Assembly: GCF_045788535.1 (NCBI RefSeq)
Contig: NZ_CP074074.1
Location: 992,001 to 1,056,000 of the forward strand
From: Allotamlana fucoidanivorans
GTDB lineage: Bacteria; Bacteroidota; Bacteroidia; Flavobacteriales; Flavobacteriaceae
Length of the DNA stretch: 64,000 nucleotides
Direction of reading: 5' to 3'
Shown: positions 19,546-27,942 of the stretch, in pieces
How positions within the stretch are numbered: the first letter of the stretch is position 1
Layout: every line of letters begins with the position of its first letter
Position numbers and translations under genes: made by a program
The notes under the pieces: model-generated
What the model was told of the DNA's origin: nothing
What the model saw: only the letters and a program-made list of their open reading frames with translations
Databases searched by the model: none

Positions 19546-19620
19546 TTGACAGCATGTTAATCAATAGTTCATTCAAAGATAACTTTTCTTACCAAAAACC
19601 ATCTTGTTAAAAACCAACAA

Positions 19621-19802
19621 TTTGGAGAGCTATTTAACCTCACTTTTTTAATTAGTCCTTTAAAAATTAACAAATTCAAAAGGAAGCATTTTAGATGCCC
19701 TAGTTCGACTACTGAAAATAACCTAAAAATCACATAAAGACATCATAAATAATTTGGACTTGTAACAAAACATTGGACTCTAAAATGGTTCTTAAGTGAA
19801 GT
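19621..19802 (+). promoter_or_regulatory. Candidate CRISPR leader
   Basis: About 180 nt of AT-rich sequence without a gene sits immediately before the first repeat, on the 5' side with respect to crRNA orientation. It includes two TTGGACT heptamers about 17 nt apart around 19754-19778. Because all ten repeats are identical, the true leader end cannot be proven by repeat degeneracy. Confidence 0.4.
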
Positions 19803-20531
19803 GTTGTGAATTGCTTTCAGTTCTTTAAATTTATGGAGAATTCACAGGAAACTCTCCCAATAATCACCTAAGCATTGGTTGTGAATTGCTTTCAGTTCTT
19901 TAAATTTATGGAGAATTCACAGGTAAAATGTACATGCTAGGCGGAAATTTAAGGTTGTGAATTGCTTTCAGTTCTTTAAATTTATGGAGAATTCACAGGG
20001 CATCATCAGTTGCAATTAATCCATAATCAGTTGTGAATTGCTTTCAGTTCTTTAAATTTATGGAGAATTCACAGGTTACAAGATCATGGTTTCAAAGCAA
20101 TTACAGTTGTGAATTGCTTTCAGTTCTTTAAATTTATGGAGAATTCACAGGCTACAGATAACATAGCTGTTACAGATTACAGTTGTGAATTGCTTTCAGT
20201 TCTTTAAATTTATGGAGAATTCACAGGATAGAGCAGGAAACACAAATGATATAAATAGTTGTGAATTGCTTTCAGTTCTTTAAATTTATGGAGAATTCAC
20301 AGGTGGTGAAACACATTATCCATTCCATATCCTGTTGTGAATTGCTTTCAGTTCTTTAAATTTATGGAGAATTCACAGGGTTTTAATTTTAGACACCAAA
20401 GACACAGGTGTTGTGAATTGCTTTCAGTTCTTTAAATTTATGGAGAATTCACAGGTGGATTCTTTTTTTCTTGAAGCGTTTCCCAGTTGTGAATTGCTTT
20501 CAGTTCTTTAAATTTATGGAGAATTCACAGG
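19803..20531 (+). CRISPR. Type II-C CRISPR array, 10 repeats and 9 spacers
   Basis: Ten identical 46-bp repeats start at 19803, 19878, 19954, 20030, 20106, 20182, 20258, 20334, 20410 and 20486. The first spacer is 29 nt and the other eight are 30 nt. The repeat begins GTTGTGAATTGCTTTCAG and ends GGAGAATTCACAGG; GTGAATT and AATTCAC near its ends are complementary. Its first 18 paired bases match the tracrRNA anti-repeat, which sets crRNA transcription on the plus strand. Each repeat contains TTG (2-4) and TAAATTTA (24-31) 19 nt apart, like a promoter. Spacers are all different; none resembled another part of this window by eye. Confidence 0.98.
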
Positions 20532-20605
20532 ATACTTGCTCTAATGGGTTGGTATCCTGTTTTTTATGGTGATGTTTAGACGGTTGCTTTATCATGGAAA
20601 GGATT

Positions 20606-20634
20606 AAAAACCAACAACGTTTGTATCGGTTTTT
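20606..20634 (-). terminator. Putative terminator after cas2
   Basis: On the minus strand, AAAAACC and GGTTTTT form a 7-bp stem ending in a T run, just past the cas2 stop at 20641. It would end the cas9-cas1-cas2 transcript before it enters the array from the opposite strand. Confidence 0.5.
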
Positions 20635-20640
20635 CAATTT

Positions 20641-20985
20641 CTAAAACAATTCTAATTGCTGTGAAGGCGGTTCTAAATGGGCTTCTTTCTGACCATGAAA
20701 GAGTTCCATCATACCAAATTGTTTATCGGTTATTTGCATGATGCAGACTTTTCCTTTTTTTGGCAACGCCTTTTTAGTACGTTTAATATGTACCGATGCA
20801 TTTTCCCGACTTGCACAAAATCGGGTATAGATACTAAACTGGAACATCCCAAAACCATCATTTAATAAATTTTTTCGAAACCGTGTAGCAGCCTTACGTT
20901 CTGTAATAGTTTCGGTAGGCAGATCAAAAAACACGAGTACCCACATACATCTATATTGGTTTAATCGGGTTAAGTAGGATTCCAT
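20641..20985 (-). CDS. cas2: CRISPR-associated endoribonuclease Cas2
   Basis: Structural partner of Cas1 in spacer acquisition. The 114-residue protein has the ferredoxin-like N-terminal strand ending in LVFFDLPT, with the conserved aspartate at residue 21, and GFGMFQFSIYTR in the next segment. A later ATG (Met14) is possible, but the longer start is only 14 nt from cas1 and fits the operon. It is the last gene of cas9-cas1-cas2, directly beside the array; no csn2 or cas4 is present, which defines subtype II-C. Confidence 0.95.
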   Translation of the reverse strand: MESYLTRLNQYRCMWVLVFFDLPTETITERKAATRFRKNLLNDGFGMFQFSIYTRFCASRENASVHIKRTKKALPKKGKVCIMQITDKQFGMMELFHGQKEAHLEPPSQQLELF

Positions 20986-20999
20986 AGTCTGTATTCATG

Positions 21000-21920
21000 T
21001 TATCTGATAAAGGTTTCTAATGATGATTTGAATTCTGGGTACAACAATTTGCGCCTACTCCCTTCAAAACATTCAAACAGACTGGCCGTGGTTCGGCTCA
21101 TGGCATTCATTAAGGGGCTTTGTTTACCATCAATAATAACATCTATAGCTGGAATCATTAATAAATCGGCTTTTATACTTTGGTTAAGGTCTTCAATTTG
21201 GCAACCGCTTTCTACAATGTCAAAAACAAGAGCATCTACAAAAGGTCTATAAGGTTCCATCACATCATCAGCCAAACAAAAGGCATTGTATTTATTGCTA
21301 TGAAAAATACCAAACGAGGGTAAAAGGCCACTACTTACTAAGGCTCTTGCGGTTACCGCACGTAAAATAGCATACCCATAGTTGAGCAAATTGTTGGGAG
21401 CAACACCTTTTTGATTACGGCTAAAACCATTAATGTTAAAGAGGTTTTGAAAATAAAAGGCTGCTGCTAGAGCTTCTTGATTATCCAAATCACCACTTTT
21501 TACTTCTTTGGCATAACGCTTTAGTCGTAAGGCATTTTTACCACGAATCAAAAAATGATTAGCTTGATTTTCTATTTTGGCCATAACGGTTTGTTGCCAT
21601 AAATTCTTTTTTAAAGGTATGCTGGCATTAAGTTGATAACGCATGCGTTCGGTTTGTTCGGTGTGGCCAACCAAGGGTTGTAACATAGAACAGGGTAAAT
21701 GTTGTTGATTACAAGTAATAACAGCGGTTTTATTTTCTACCAATTTACGTAGCAACCCGTTGGTAATGGTAATTTGAGGATCTTCCAACACGATATAACC
21801 TAAATCTTCAATGGGAATGGTTTTTTCGGCCTTACCTTCTTCTGGAAAGTTCACAACTAATTGCTCATTTCGAGTACTTAAATAGGCGGGATTGCCAAAG
21901 AATAGGGTGCGTTTTATCAT
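21000..21920 (-). CDS. cas1: CRISPR-associated endonuclease Cas1
   Basis: Integrase that inserts new spacers. At 306 residues it matches type II Cas1. The active-site set is visible as Glu149 (DNQEAL), His207 (GIFHSNKYN) and the acidic pair around residues 218-219 (LADDVMEPYRP). The gap to cas9 is 4 nt and to cas2 14 nt, so the three genes form one minus-strand operon. Confidence 0.97.
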   Translation of the reverse strand: MIKRTLFFGNPAYLSTRNEQLVVNFPEEGKAEKTIPIEDLGYIVLEDPQITITNGLLRKLVENKTAVITCNQQHLPCSMLQPLVGHTEQTERMRYQLNASIPLKKNLWQQTVMAKIENQANHFLIRGKNALRLKRYAKEVKSGDLDNQEALAAAFYFQNLFNINGFSRNQKGVAPNNLLNYGYAILRAVTARALVSSGLLPSFGIFHSNKYNAFCLADDVMEPYRPFVDALVFDIVESGCQIEDLNQSIKADLLMIPAIDVIIDGKQSPLMNAMSRTTASLFECFEGSRRKLLYPEFKSSLETFIR

Positions 21921-21924
21921 GGTG

Positions 21925-24900
21925 TTAATATTCTCCTATTTGGACTATTTGACCAATGTGATTTATTCTGACTTTTATAATTCTGTCAAGTTTTTCAGGC
22001 GTTTGAATAAAATGATATTTTTTTCCAGATAACATTTTAAGTTTTTTTAAATCATCACCATTTGTTGCCTGAGTTTCTAAATGATGTGTAAACATATAAT
22101 TTTTAGTAGCAATCTTTTGAACTCTAAAGAGGTGTTGACTTATTAGATTAAAATTATTTTTATCTAATAGGTTTATTTCTTTGGGGTCAAAATCTTTCGA
22201 AGGGAACACAAACATTTCATTTTGTTTCATTGTAAATTGAAAGGTCCAACCAAAATGTTCATTTAAAGTTTTATTAATAACAGGTAGATCTTCATTAACT
22301 CGAGCAACTGCTTCATAAAACGAAACTACTTTTTCGTGTAGCTTGCCATTCGCATCTTTATATATAGCAACGTGATGATTATTTCCAGTGCTTACAAAAT
22401 CTGTAGCTTGTCGGTTTCCCAAATCATCTAAAAGTTCTTTTCCTAAGTGGTCTTTTTTATGGTGTAGGGGTTCTGCATTGCTAACCCCTATTATTGTTAC
22501 TCGTTTTATAGATATTCCCTTTGCTTTATTTAACCAGATTGGATTTTTTTCTAAATCTGAAAAAGCGTCTTTTGGTTTGCCATTATATTTTGAAAGCCTA
22601 TCTAATAAAATTTGGCGTACTTTTAAATCGACCACTTTATTTATGGTTTTTACATCTTTAAAATTTTCTGGATTTATATCCTTTCTAATAGTAAAAATTT
22701 CCTCAAAACATAATACCTCCTTTAAAGGGTTTTCATTAAAAAGTATAAGATTTTGTTTTAAGGTATTAGTATCAAAAGCGACATCAGGGTTATTATTAAA
22801 GTTTTTTAAATGCTGTAATACTAGCTCTCGTTGCCTTTTGTCAATAATAAGACGTGCATCTTTAATGGTAAATTTTTTATTGAGTTTTGTGGCTTTGCTC
22901 AATGTTTGTTTGCTTTTACCGTAAACCGTTTCTTTATGTAGTTGCCCTCTAGGTGTTAACTGTATTTTTGTTTGGTATTTATTCTTTCCTTTTAGTTTGC
23001 TTTTGTTTATATTTTTAGTAACTACTTTATTTTTGGCCTTGTGTGAAACCAAAACAGACTCTATGTGCTTTTTGGCTTCTCCCCTAAAATTATTCATCGG
23101 CTTGATAAACTTTCGTTTACCTTCTTCGTTTTTGTAAGTGATTTTATTTCTTATACCGTAAAGTTCACTTTGTTCATTTCGTGATGCACTTAAATTGTTT
23201 AAATATTGAATATGATTATGTGATGTAAAAGCGACTGTTAAGGCGTCCATTGCATGATGTCGATGGTCATTTCTTTTAGTCCAGTCTTTAATAACTTCTA
23301 CTTGTTTTAATTTTTCTGTTGATTTATCTAGGCGTTCTTCAAAAGCGGTTAAACCTAAAGCTTTATATTTAGGAAAGTTAAGTTCTTTCATCACATTGAT
23401 TAAATCCCAGTCTTCACGAAGTTTATCAGTTATATTTCCAGAAGTTGGAATAACCTCAGGAAACACTTCTAGAAGCAGCTGTCTCGCTTTTTTAGCAATA
23501 TATTGGCTATTGCGTAAATCACGCTCAATAAAGCCATCAGGTAGTTTAGAAAGAGGCATTAATAATTTATTGCGTTTAGCTTTTGATATGCTGCCCTTAC
23601 CTTTGTTGTATAAACTTTCTACACGTTCTATATAGTTTTCTAAGTCTGACTGATATTCATCTGAAATAAAATCATAGGCAGTTCTATCTGCTTTTTTAAG
23701 ATTGATATGGCGATAAGCCAAAGTTTTGTTGGAAAAAGAATCGTCAAACAATAAAGCTTTTGGTATAATGTGTTCAACATCAATTTCTTTTGAAAAGAGT
23801 TTTTCTTTTGGGATATAGGTGTTGGTGAATAACGATTTATACCCTCTTTGTTCTAACTCAAGCCACAACCGATATCTAATGACATCGTTTTTAGTTGGGT
23901 TTGGAATACCAAATTCCTTGGTAATGGACTTTTTAATATCTTCATTTCTTCTTGTTGCTGCAGCAATATTAACGGTCATTTCTCTTCTTTCATCAGCATT
24001 TTTCTTTAATTCACGAGCTAATTCTATACGCACTTCATTGGGTTTACCATACGAGTCTATCACCTGATTAATTACATTAATCATTTGATTTAGGATTTTT
24101 TCAACAACTGGATTTCGTAAACTATTCTTTTTTACTAATTCCAATTTATCGGCATATACTTTTTTAGCGCGCTCTTCTACGGTTTCAGAATTTGAATGAT
24201 TGTAGCTTGCCATTTTACAGGCCTCAGAATAAATGTGTCCAGCTTTTAAATAGGGGATAATCTTTCTTATGGCTTTTGATGATAAGTTTCCGTAATCATC
24301 TTGTAGTTTTATATTGCACAAGAGGTTTGCGTATTTTGGTGCAAATCCGTATTTGGTGTGTAATTTCTTTTTTAAAGCCACATTACTGTTGCCATATAGG
24401 TTTTTATCGTCTTCTGTTATTTTTGAGTCATCTTCTGCCGAATACAGCAGGTGCCAAAGTTGATAGCTACTTTGTTTATCAAAGGCAGCGCCTTCCAACT
24501 CCGCATTAAAATCTAAAATAGAAGCATCAATACCCGTTTGAGGAAATATAGCTTTTAGTTCTTCTTTTATTTCAATAGCTGTCTTCTTATTCCAGTCGTG
24601 TCCGAAACCTTCATAGTCAGCAATTTTTTGATAGATATCAAAAAGCGCTTTGTTGGTACGATTGCCTTCTATTTTTTCAAAGTTACATTTCCATTCTTTA
24701 GGTTTTTTACCTAAAAACTTAAGAACTTCGTTGGCTTTTAAATCCCCTCTAACATTTAATTCTTCAAATAGAAGCAGTTTAATTTCTTCATCTAAAACAT
24801 AATCGTTTTCAATATCTTGATTAAATAAATCATTAGTTTTTCCGTCAATTCTTTTGAATTGCAAATTATTAATATTTTGCCAAATTTTAAATTCTTGAAA

Positions 24901-26133
24901 TAAAGGAGATGATTTAGAAATAACCCGATTACCAACAGTTCTTTTCTTTTGTTTTCCTGATTCTTTTTCGGTATAAGTTTGTTCCCAGCTTTCAAACTGA
25001 CAAAAGCTCAATAACCCTTTTTGTGATTTTAATTTACGCTGATAAAAAATGATAACATCTCTAATTTCTGTTTTCAATTTTTCAGTTAATTCTGAATGAA
25101 ATTTAGCTTGTGTTTCCCAAATACGTTCAAACTCATCTAAATAGTCTTGACGGTAAAAAACTTGATTTGTTAAAGATTGATGAGGGTTATTAAGAAGTTG
25201 ATTATATAGATTTTCTCCAACAGTTTCATTGTTAAAAAACAGTTCTTTACTTCTGTCAGAAATAGCTCCTAAGTAACCGCTAGATTGGTTAAGATTGTTG
25301 TTAATTTCTTGTAATACAATGGCAAAATGTTCAAGAGATATTTGTTGATGCAAGGCATCAGAACGTAATTGGTAGCGTTTCAGTTTTTGTTCGGTAGCAT
25401 TTCCTTCTAGTTTAATGCCTTCAATGCTAAAAGGTGTTTGACAGATTGCCCAAGTTGCTCCTTTGTTTTTGCCTTGTAATTCTTTATATAAAGCATCGGT
25501 TAAAATAGTGGGGTAATATTTTTTTTGATGTTCCCATACGTTATCAAATTCATTTTGTAAATCTGAACGATAGAAATCGGGAATATATTTTCTGTTGTCT
25601 TTTAACAATTGTAAAACATATTGCCCTGGTGTTTGATTGTTTTCGTATAGCGTTTTTGCAACAGCCATACCATCTATAGCCTGACCTTCTTCCTCATTAT
25701 TTGCTTTACGACTACTTTTGTATCCTCTTTTTTTATTAATCATTAAAAAGACTCTTGCCAGATCTTCTATGCTTATTTCTGTTTTAGTTGCTAAAGCACG
25801 TAATTGTAAGGTTTGGTGCGTAGTGTTTTTCCCAATTTCCGTTAGGGGTGTTTCATGATTAATGAAGCCGTTTTTTATTAGGATTTCAATTAGGTTTTTA
25901 CGACGTAATTTATAGCGTTGTAAATTTCTACGAGTACTTCTTTTTAATGTGCGGTCGGCATTGGTTGAAAGTGGACGCCCCTTTTCAAAGTTAGTTTTTT
26001 CATCTACAGTTAAGGGGTTAACACGAACGCCTAGTTTTATAATTTCTGATGTCTCATTGTTGTTTTCAGCTTCGTTTACTAACGCCCAACCTATCGAGGT
26101 AGTTCCTAAATCTAATCCTAATATTTTTTTCAT
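21925..26133 (-). CDS. cas9: CRISPR-associated endonuclease Cas9, type II-C
   Basis: RNA-guided DNA endonuclease of 1402 residues, large for II-C but usual for Bacteroidota. RuvC-I is LGLDLGTTSIGW (Asp8). The arginine-rich bridge helix follows at about 60-80. RuvC-II has RIELARE (Glu704). The HNH core is IDVEHIIPKAL (His788), with Glu787 where SpCas9 has Asp839, and Asn802 nearby. RuvC-III is RHHAMDAL (His960, Asp963). All key nuclease residues appear intact, so both strands should be cut. The region from about 1000 to the end holds the wedge and PAM-interacting parts; the PAM cannot be read. The divergent tracrRNA starts about 100 nt upstream. Confidence 0.98.
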   Translation of the reverse strand: MKKILGLDLGTTSIGWALVNEAENNNETSEIIKLGVRVNPLTVDEKTNFEKGRPLSTNADRTLKRSTRRNLQRYKLRRKNLIEILIKNGFINHETPLTEIGKNTTHQTLQLRALATKTEISIEDLARVFLMINKKRGYKSSRKANNEEEGQAIDGMAVAKTLYENNQTPGQYVLQLLKDNRKYIPDFYRSDLQNEFDNVWEHQKKYYPTILTDALYKELQGKNKGATWAICQTPFSIEGIKLEGNATEQKLKRYQLRSDALHQQISLEHFAIVLQEINNNLNQSSGYLGAISDRSKELFFNNETVGENLYNQLLNNPHQSLTNQVFYRQDYLDEFERIWETQAKFHSELTEKLKTEIRDVIIFYQRKLKSQKGLLSFCQFESWEQTYTEKESGKQKKRTVGNRVISKSSPLFQEFKIWQNINNLQFKRIDGKTNDLFNQDIENDYVLDEEIKLLLFEELNVRGDLKANEVLKFLGKKPKEWKCNFEKIEGNRTNKALFDIYQKIADYEGFGHDWNKKTAIEIKEELKAIFPQTGIDASILDFNAELEGAAFDKQSSYQLWHLLYSAEDDSKITEDDKNLYGNSNVALKKKLHTKYGFAPKYANLLCNIKLQDDYGNLSSKAIRKIIPYLKAGHIYSEACKMASYNHSNSETVEERAKKVYADKLELVKKNSLRNPVVEKILNQMINVINQVIDSYGKPNEVRIELARELKKNADERREMTVNIAAATRRNEDIKKSITKEFGIPNPTKNDVIRYRLWLELEQRGYKSLFTNTYIPKEKLFSKEIDVEHIIPKALLFDDSFSNKTLAYRHINLKKADRTAYDFISDEYQSDLENYIERVESLYNKGKGSISKAKRNKLLMPLSKLPDGFIERDLRNSQYIAKKARQLLLEVFPEVIPTSGNITDKLREDWDLINVMKELNFPKYKALGLTAFEERLDKSTEKLKQVEVIKDWTKRNDHRHHAMDALTVAFTSHNHIQYLNNLSASRNEQSELYGIRNKITYKNEEGKRKFIKPMNNFRGEAKKHIESVLVSHKAKNKVVTKNINKSKLKGKNKYQTKIQLTPRGQLHKETVYGKSKQTLSKATKLNKKFTIKDARLIIDKRQRELVLQHLKNFNNNPDVAFDTNTLKQNLILFNENPLKEVLCFEEIFTIRKDINPENFKDVKTINKVVDLKVRQILLDRLSKYNGKPKDAFSDLEKNPIWLNKAKGISIKRVTIIGVSNAEPLHHKKDHLGKELLDDLGNRQATDFVSTGNNHHVAIYKDANGKLHEKVVSFYEAVARVNEDLPVINKTLNEHFGWTFQFTMKQNEMFVFPSKDFDPKEINLLDKNNFNLISQHLFRVQKIATKNYMFTHHLETQATNGDDLKKLKMLSGKKYHFIQTPEKLDRIIKVRINHIGQIVQIGEY

Positions 26134-26223
26134 ATTTAAAATTTGAAGACAATTCTTTTAAACATAAGGAAAATATTTTAAGATTTAACTGACAAAAATC
26201 ATTATAATTAGGGTTGAGTTACC

Positions 26224-26231
26224 TATATTTG
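26224..26231 (+). promoter_or_regulatory. Putative -7 box of tracrRNA
   Basis: TATATTTG matches TAnnTTTG exactly. A start about 7 nt downstream falls at 26236-26239, the first bases of the anti-repeat. No TTG was found at ideal spacing. Confidence 0.6.
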
Positions 26232-26235
26232 TATT

Positions 26236-26314
26236 ACTGAAAGCAATTCACAATAAGGATTATTCCGTTGTGAAAACATTTAAGCCGCCTCGACTTCCAA
26301 TTCGGGGCTTTTTT
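26236..26314 (+). ncRNA. tracrRNA
   Basis: Positions 26236-26253 (ACTGAAAGCAATTCACAA) are a perfect 18-nt complement of bases 2-19 of the CRISPR repeat. After the anti-repeat come a short GGA-TTAT-TCC hairpin (26257-26266), like the nexus of other tracrRNAs, then GTTGTGAAAAC, and finally a GC-rich hairpin with T6 at 26309-26314. The length would be about 79 nt. It is transcribed divergently from cas9 and in the same direction as the array. The duplex with pre-crRNA is the expected RNase III substrate and Cas9 guide scaffold. Confidence 0.9.
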
Positions 26315-26412
26315 ATTTACTAATGTAGAGGCTCTTAATTATGCGGCGTGCAAATTGCATGTAAATAAAAAAGCTCCAAAAGAAAACATCTTTTGAAGCC
26401 TTACTGTTACTG

Positions 26413-26486
26413 TGGAGAAGATCGGGCTCGAACCGACGACCTCTTGACTGCCAGTCAAGCGCTCTAGCCAACTGAGCTACATCCCC
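26413..26486 (-). tRNA. tRNA-Ala (anticodon GGC)
   Basis: A 74-nt cloverleaf on the minus strand. The anticodon loop CTGGCAG, closed by CTTGA/TCAAG, gives anticodon GGC for GCC codons. The acceptor stem GGGGATG/CTTCTCC contains the G3-U70 wobble that marks alanine tRNAs, which supports the call independently. There is a U-U mismatch at the sixth acceptor pair. The CCA end is not encoded. A minus-strand TACTTTTG box at 26555-26562 is a possible promoter. Confidence 0.93.
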
Positions 26487-26728
26487 GCTTACTGTTTTAT
26501 AGTGTTTACAAGATTTTATACCACTACCCTATTAGGCCATCTTGCATTCACTTTCAAAAGTATGCAAATGTATACATTTTAATGTAAAAAACTACCATCA
26601 AAACACAGCCGCATTTAATTTTATTACAAAAAATGTATTGTAATACTTAACTTTTCAACCAATAGATAAACATAGCTAATTGTTTACCAAACATGTTAGT
26701 ACCTCTTTAAACAAAATGAGCTAAAACT

Positions 26729-27149
26729 ATGATTTTATCAATTTTATTAAGCGCCATTCTAGTTGGATTAGGAATGATTCATTTCAATTGGGCTATTGGA
26801 GGAACATTTGGCTTTGCAGAATCAATCCCAACCAAAGAAAATGGGCAGCGCGTTCTGAATCCGAAAAAAATAGACAGTGTAATGGTGGCGATGGGGTTAA
26901 CGCTCTTTGGAATGTTTTATTTGCTCAAATCTATACTCTTAGTACTTAATCTACCTCAATGGCTTTTGAAATATGGGAGTTGGGTTATTCCAAAACTATT
27001 TTTACTACGTGCATCTGGTGACTTTAAATAGGTTGGATTTTTTCAAAAGTGTAAAACACACAACATTTGAAAAATGGGATACCAAACTGTTTTCACCTTT
27101 ATGTTTGGTAATAGAAATATGTGGCATACTTATTCAGTTAATATGGTAA
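26729..27149 (+). pseudogene. DUF3995 membrane protein gene, broken by a stop and a frameshift
   Basis: The intact frame 26729-27031 encodes 100 residues of a small membrane protein with the DUF3995 pattern (GMIHFNWAIGGTFGFAE, then a second membrane segment). It ends at TAG after RASGDFK, yet translation past the stop gives VGFFQKCKTHN and, after a +1 shift near 27065, WDTKLFSPLCLVIEICGILI up to TAA at 27147-27149. This looks like the lost C-terminal membrane helix. One nonsense change plus one indel indicates a decayed gene. The function of DUF3995 is unknown; a functional truncated product is possible but less likely. Confidence 0.7.
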
Positions 27150-27159
27150 AAACAAGAAC

Positions 27160-27720
27160 CTAATCTTGCTTTTTAAAAAAAACAGCATATTCCTTATCTA
27201 TTCCACTTATGTCGTTACTAGGATAATCTTTATACAAGAAGAAGATTGAATCATTATTAATTTCAATTATTGGGTATGTTATAAAATCATTAGTATCGTA
27301 CCCCCTGTAGTAAGTAAGTAATTCGTCTTCTATTAACCAACCATTAACACCACTGGGAAAGCACCATGGAAAATAACTAGCAGATTCTGATTCTACAAGT
27401 TTAACCAAAGATTTATTTGGATTCTCATATGGACAATCCCAACTAAAACCAATCAATTCTTTTGAATAAAATTGTATAGTATCGGTTCTGTCTCCAGTTG
27501 GCCAGTAAGTTCCAGAATCATAACTAATTTCAATTGACCCGCTAAGCATTTCACTATAGCGATATCCAAAATACCACTTACCCATTAATATTCTTTCAGA
27601 ACTTGAAGATTGAGAATACAAATCCTTCCCACCAAATGGATCCGGACTTGGATGTTGATCTTTGCTATTAGATGAACACGTATAAGCAAGCATAATGATA
27701 ATCAACATTATTTTACGCAT
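27160..27720 (-). CDS. Hypothetical lipoprotein
   Basis: A 186-residue protein I do not recognise. The N-terminus is a lysine/arginine start, a hydrophobic stretch (IMLIIIMLAY) and a cysteine at TCSSNSKDQ, consistent with a lipobox of relaxed Bacteroidota type. The mature part is rich in aromatic residues and acidic turns (YWPTGDRTD, DYPSNDISG) and looks like a small beta-rich extracytoplasmic domain. It stands alone, converging on the decayed DUF3995 gene. Expression and role are unknown. Confidence 0.65.
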   Translation of the reverse strand: MRKIMLIIIMLAYTCSSNSKDQHPSPDPFGGKDLYSQSSSSERILMGKWYFGYRYSEMLSGSIEISYDSGTYWPTGDRTDTIQFYSKELIGFSWDCPYENPNKSLVKLVESESASYFPWCFPSGVNGWLIEDELLTYYRGYDTNDFITYPIIEINNDSIFFLYKDYPSNDISGIDKEYAVFFKKQD

Positions 27721-27942
27721 AATTAACTGATATTTAATTTTTTATAAAATTACCAAATTCAATTTAAACCCCTTTATATTATTGATAATGTAAAGAAAAA
27801 TCAAGAAACTACAGCCAAAATTGTAAATGCCACGACAGCTTAATTTACTATCACAAATTCAACTTGTTTTGCTAAATTTAGCACCATAGTAGTATAAAAC
27901 ACTCATGTCATTCTATATCAAAACCGATTAGCAAACAAAATA

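Noticed and set aside
20532..20640. Further degenerate CRISPR repeat after the tenth
   Set aside because: No similarity to the repeat beyond chance; only the cas2 terminator was seen.
22388..22924. 178-codon plus-strand frame inside cas9
   Set aside because: Antisense shadow of the Cas9 C-terminal half; hydrophobic and serine-rich as expected from reversed lysine-rich codons.
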